A DNA stretch of 64,000 nt from Sphagnum compactum. Its lineage: Eukaryota; Bryophyta; Sphagnopsida; Sphagnales. The notes beneath the pieces were generated by a model, which was given only the letters and a program-made list of their open reading frames with translations, ran no database searches and was not told the origin of the DNA. Position 1 is the stretch's first letter. Each line of letters opens with the position of its first letter. The DNA lies in NCBI GenBank assembly GCA_965153455.1, contig OZ234503.1, forward strand, positions 3,658,001-3,722,000, in the 5' to 3' direction. This document shows positions 62,111 through 64,000 of the stretch, in pieces. The translations under genes and the position numbers were made by a program.

Positions 62111-62436
62111 ATAATAATTGAAAGTAGTTTAACATAGGTAGTATTATTATATTAACAAAAAGAAATCCATTTATTAAACTTTTTTTTTCAAAAGAATGGT
62201 CATTGAAATGTTATTGAATAATGATATTCAACTTTTTTTTGTTCAAATGATTTTAAACTTTCAAAAGGAAATAAATGTAATTATGTACATTATTGAATAT
62301 TTTAAAAAAGTAAACTTGAATCATTTCATTTGAACAAAATCTCAATAAGATATGAATTTTCAAAGTTTATATTTTTATAATGTTCAAAATGAAGTATTTG
62401 ATAAATAGAATGTAATGTAATATATTATCACAACAA

Positions 62437-62650
62437 GTGGAGTGGTTTGATGGTAAAGGTGTTTGCCCCCATTCCAAAGGTCAAGGGATCAAATCTCATG
62501 GTGGTGTTGTGTGTGGTCAACATGGTATGTTGACCGAATATTCTCCTATCGAATTCCTAGGTTAGGTGCCTAGGTTGATTACGTGGCCTACCTACCTACC
62601 TAGGCTAGGTTTTTAACCTAGCGTAAGTAGTGACACGCGTCAATAAATAT
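62437..62650 (+). mobile_element. tRNA-derived SINE-like insertion
   Basis: TGGTTTGATGGTAAAGG (A-box-like) is followed 43 nt later by GGATCAAATCTC (B-box-like), close to tRNA spacing. The head GTGGAGTGGTTTGATGG... resembles plant tRNA-derived SINE heads. The unrelated tail contains CCTAGGTTAGGTGCCTAGG and CCTACCTACCTAGGCTAGG. No poly-A end or target duplication was confirmed. Confidence 0.5.
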
Positions 62651-62939
62651 TAGGCTTAAAAAATCATGAAATTATCAATAGTATTATATATTAAATAATT
62701 AAAATTTAATTAATTTCCATACTGGTTAGTTGATTAACTAGTAAATGAATGGTTTGGTAAATTTGTATTTCACTTGAGAAGAACCTTGTTTCACTAGTTA
62801 CTAATGAAACAAGTCATTGTCCGAAGCAACTGGTCCCTGTTCACTAGGGGGTTAAACAATTTCACTCGGTGAAATTGTCCAAATTCACTCAAAAATCTAG
62901 TGAAACCCATAGTGAACTAGGACGCATTTCCTAGTAGTG

Positions 62940-64000
62940 AATCATTTACTAGAATGTTGTTCTAGACAAAATTTGTGTATGGACAACATTTAAGAAATTA
63001 CATGACCAAGCTTGGATATTATCCATCATGACATGAACACAAAAATTGTAAAGTGCCACCATCAAACCACATAAACTAAAACTAAAACCTAAGATGATTC
63101 AAGACAAATGTTTTATCTAAGATATGCCACACCATATACATTACCAGTTTGATTTGCCATTATGCAATGAAACATTTTGTCAACTTGAAGCATAAAAATA
63201 CTTCCACTTTGAGGTTCAAACTTGATTTCATATTCTAGTCAACAAAATTGTGTTTTTGCATGTGATTGTTTGTCATCAATAGGTCCTACAAGCAAAGTAA
63301 ATTGTAAATCATTCAATATTTATACTAAATGATTTTTTTGAAAAACAAATGAAACAAAAATTTACCATCATGTAACCACATGATGGAAGAAATTCCTTCA
63401 TCATCTTTATCTAGGTGAACCTTAACATTGTAATTTCAAATGAAAATAAATGTTGTGAAAGGAGACCTTTCCACTACATGACCATGATTGTTCTTGGTGT
63501 TAAACCTTGTTCTTATGCATTTTGCATCTTCCACAATTTTGGGAAATGTTTAAATGGTTTGTGATCTTGTTGGCAAATTCTTTAGCTTTGGCTTCCACCT
63601 TGATAACATGGTGAACATACCTACACATCAATGGAAAAATAAATATAGTTTTTTATAAAAAGGATAACAAACATGTATTTGTTAAAAATCAAAATTTAAT
63701 TATTGATTTGAATACCTCCCATAAGCACCACTTTTGTATATGTTTTCCCTCCAACCAAACATACATATCCTTGAGCTTTACGTGCCTAGGACATGTTTAC
63801 ATCCATTTGCATTTGCCTCTAACCATTTTGCATCCTGACATAACCCCTTAAGACATTCTGGAGGGATGACATGTTGTAGCAAGATCCTTACCACTCCTGT
63901 CATGTTTTTGCTTATCCATCAAAACAATATATTTATTTAACATATGAAAAATTTTGCATGTGAGAAGGTACATCGTATGCTTTTGTGTAATAACTAGCTA
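62940..64000. other. Right flank: end of the direct repeat, then AT-rich sequence
   Basis: The first ~60 bp complete the direct-repeat copy interrupted by the CACTA element. Further right, a minus-strand frame near 63,620-63,520 (KVEAKAKEFANKITNHLN...NCGRCKMHKNK) and one near 63,790-63,700 (RKAQGYVWLEGKHIQKWCLW) look protein-like. They could be the N-terminal part of another decayed transposase, but I cannot assign them. Confidence 0.3.

Larger units (their letters stand above)
60110..62939. mobile_element. Non-autonomous CACTA (En/Spm-type) transposon
   Basis: The left end is CACTACTACCAAAGTGG. The reverse complement of the right end is CACTACTAGGAAATGCGTC. CACTACTA is the diagnostic CACTA terminus. 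Flanking 3-mers are AGT (left) and AAT (right), a possible 3-bp duplication with one change. Subterminal TTTCAC(T)/GTGAAA motifs are dense at both ends, as in En/Spm elements. No transposase frame is visible in the 2.8 kb, so it would need another element's enzyme. Confidence 0.8.

Noticed and set aside
180-64000. CRISPR array, bacterial operon or phage features
   Set aside because: Spliced plant genes and eukaryotic transposons dominate. The tandem arrays have no repeat-spacer structure of CRISPR type.

Overview
The window looks like nuclear DNA of a land plant with a gene-poor, repeat-rich, AT-rich genome. The evidence is a plant-type DUF547 gene with a MIP1-like coiled coil, GT-AG introns, degenerate TTTAGGG-like repeats and a CACTA transposon. 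The mix of mobile elements suggests a seed-free lineage (fern, lycophyte or bryophyte), but the sequence alone does not settle this. The mobile elements are a Helitron-like relic with a DUF6570 domain, a pogo-like DNA transposon, hATs, and an LINE-like retroelement relic whose C-terminus looks like a restriction-like endonuclease.

Layout. 1-1.7 kb: palindromic GAAGAAGGCGACGGC minisatellite and a G-rich 25-bp array. 3.6-4.7 kb: a 1.1-kb element with terminal inverted repeats (TIRs). 5.2-7.0 kb: degenerate telomere-like repeats. 8.0-10.3 kb: an array of diverged ~80-bp units. 12.6-14.9 kb: small foldbacks and nested repeats. 17.9-22.1 kb (+): a ten-exon DUF547 gene. 24.8-28.3 kb (+): a cyclophilin gene with an unusual C-terminal extension. 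31.9-35 kb (-): the Helitron-like relic. 37.9-39.6 kb (-): a two-exon gene for a membrane-anchored or secreted glycine-rich protein. 41.4-48.6 kb (-): the retroelement relic, split by a 3.7-kb pogo-like transposon with clear TIRs and a TA target duplication. 50.3-53.1 kb and 57.2-58.8 kb (-): two decayed hAT transposases. 55.17-55.42 kb: two adjacent foldback elements. 60.1-62.9 kb: a CACTA element with an internal tandem array and a SINE-like insert.

Only three loci look like intact host genes (DUF547, cyclophilin, glycine-rich protein). They show no functional link and no operon-like arrangement. The main story is layered transposition: DNA elements inserted into older repeats, two of them with the pre-insertion site still readable. 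All gene models are hand-built from reading frames and splice signals; no database search was possible.
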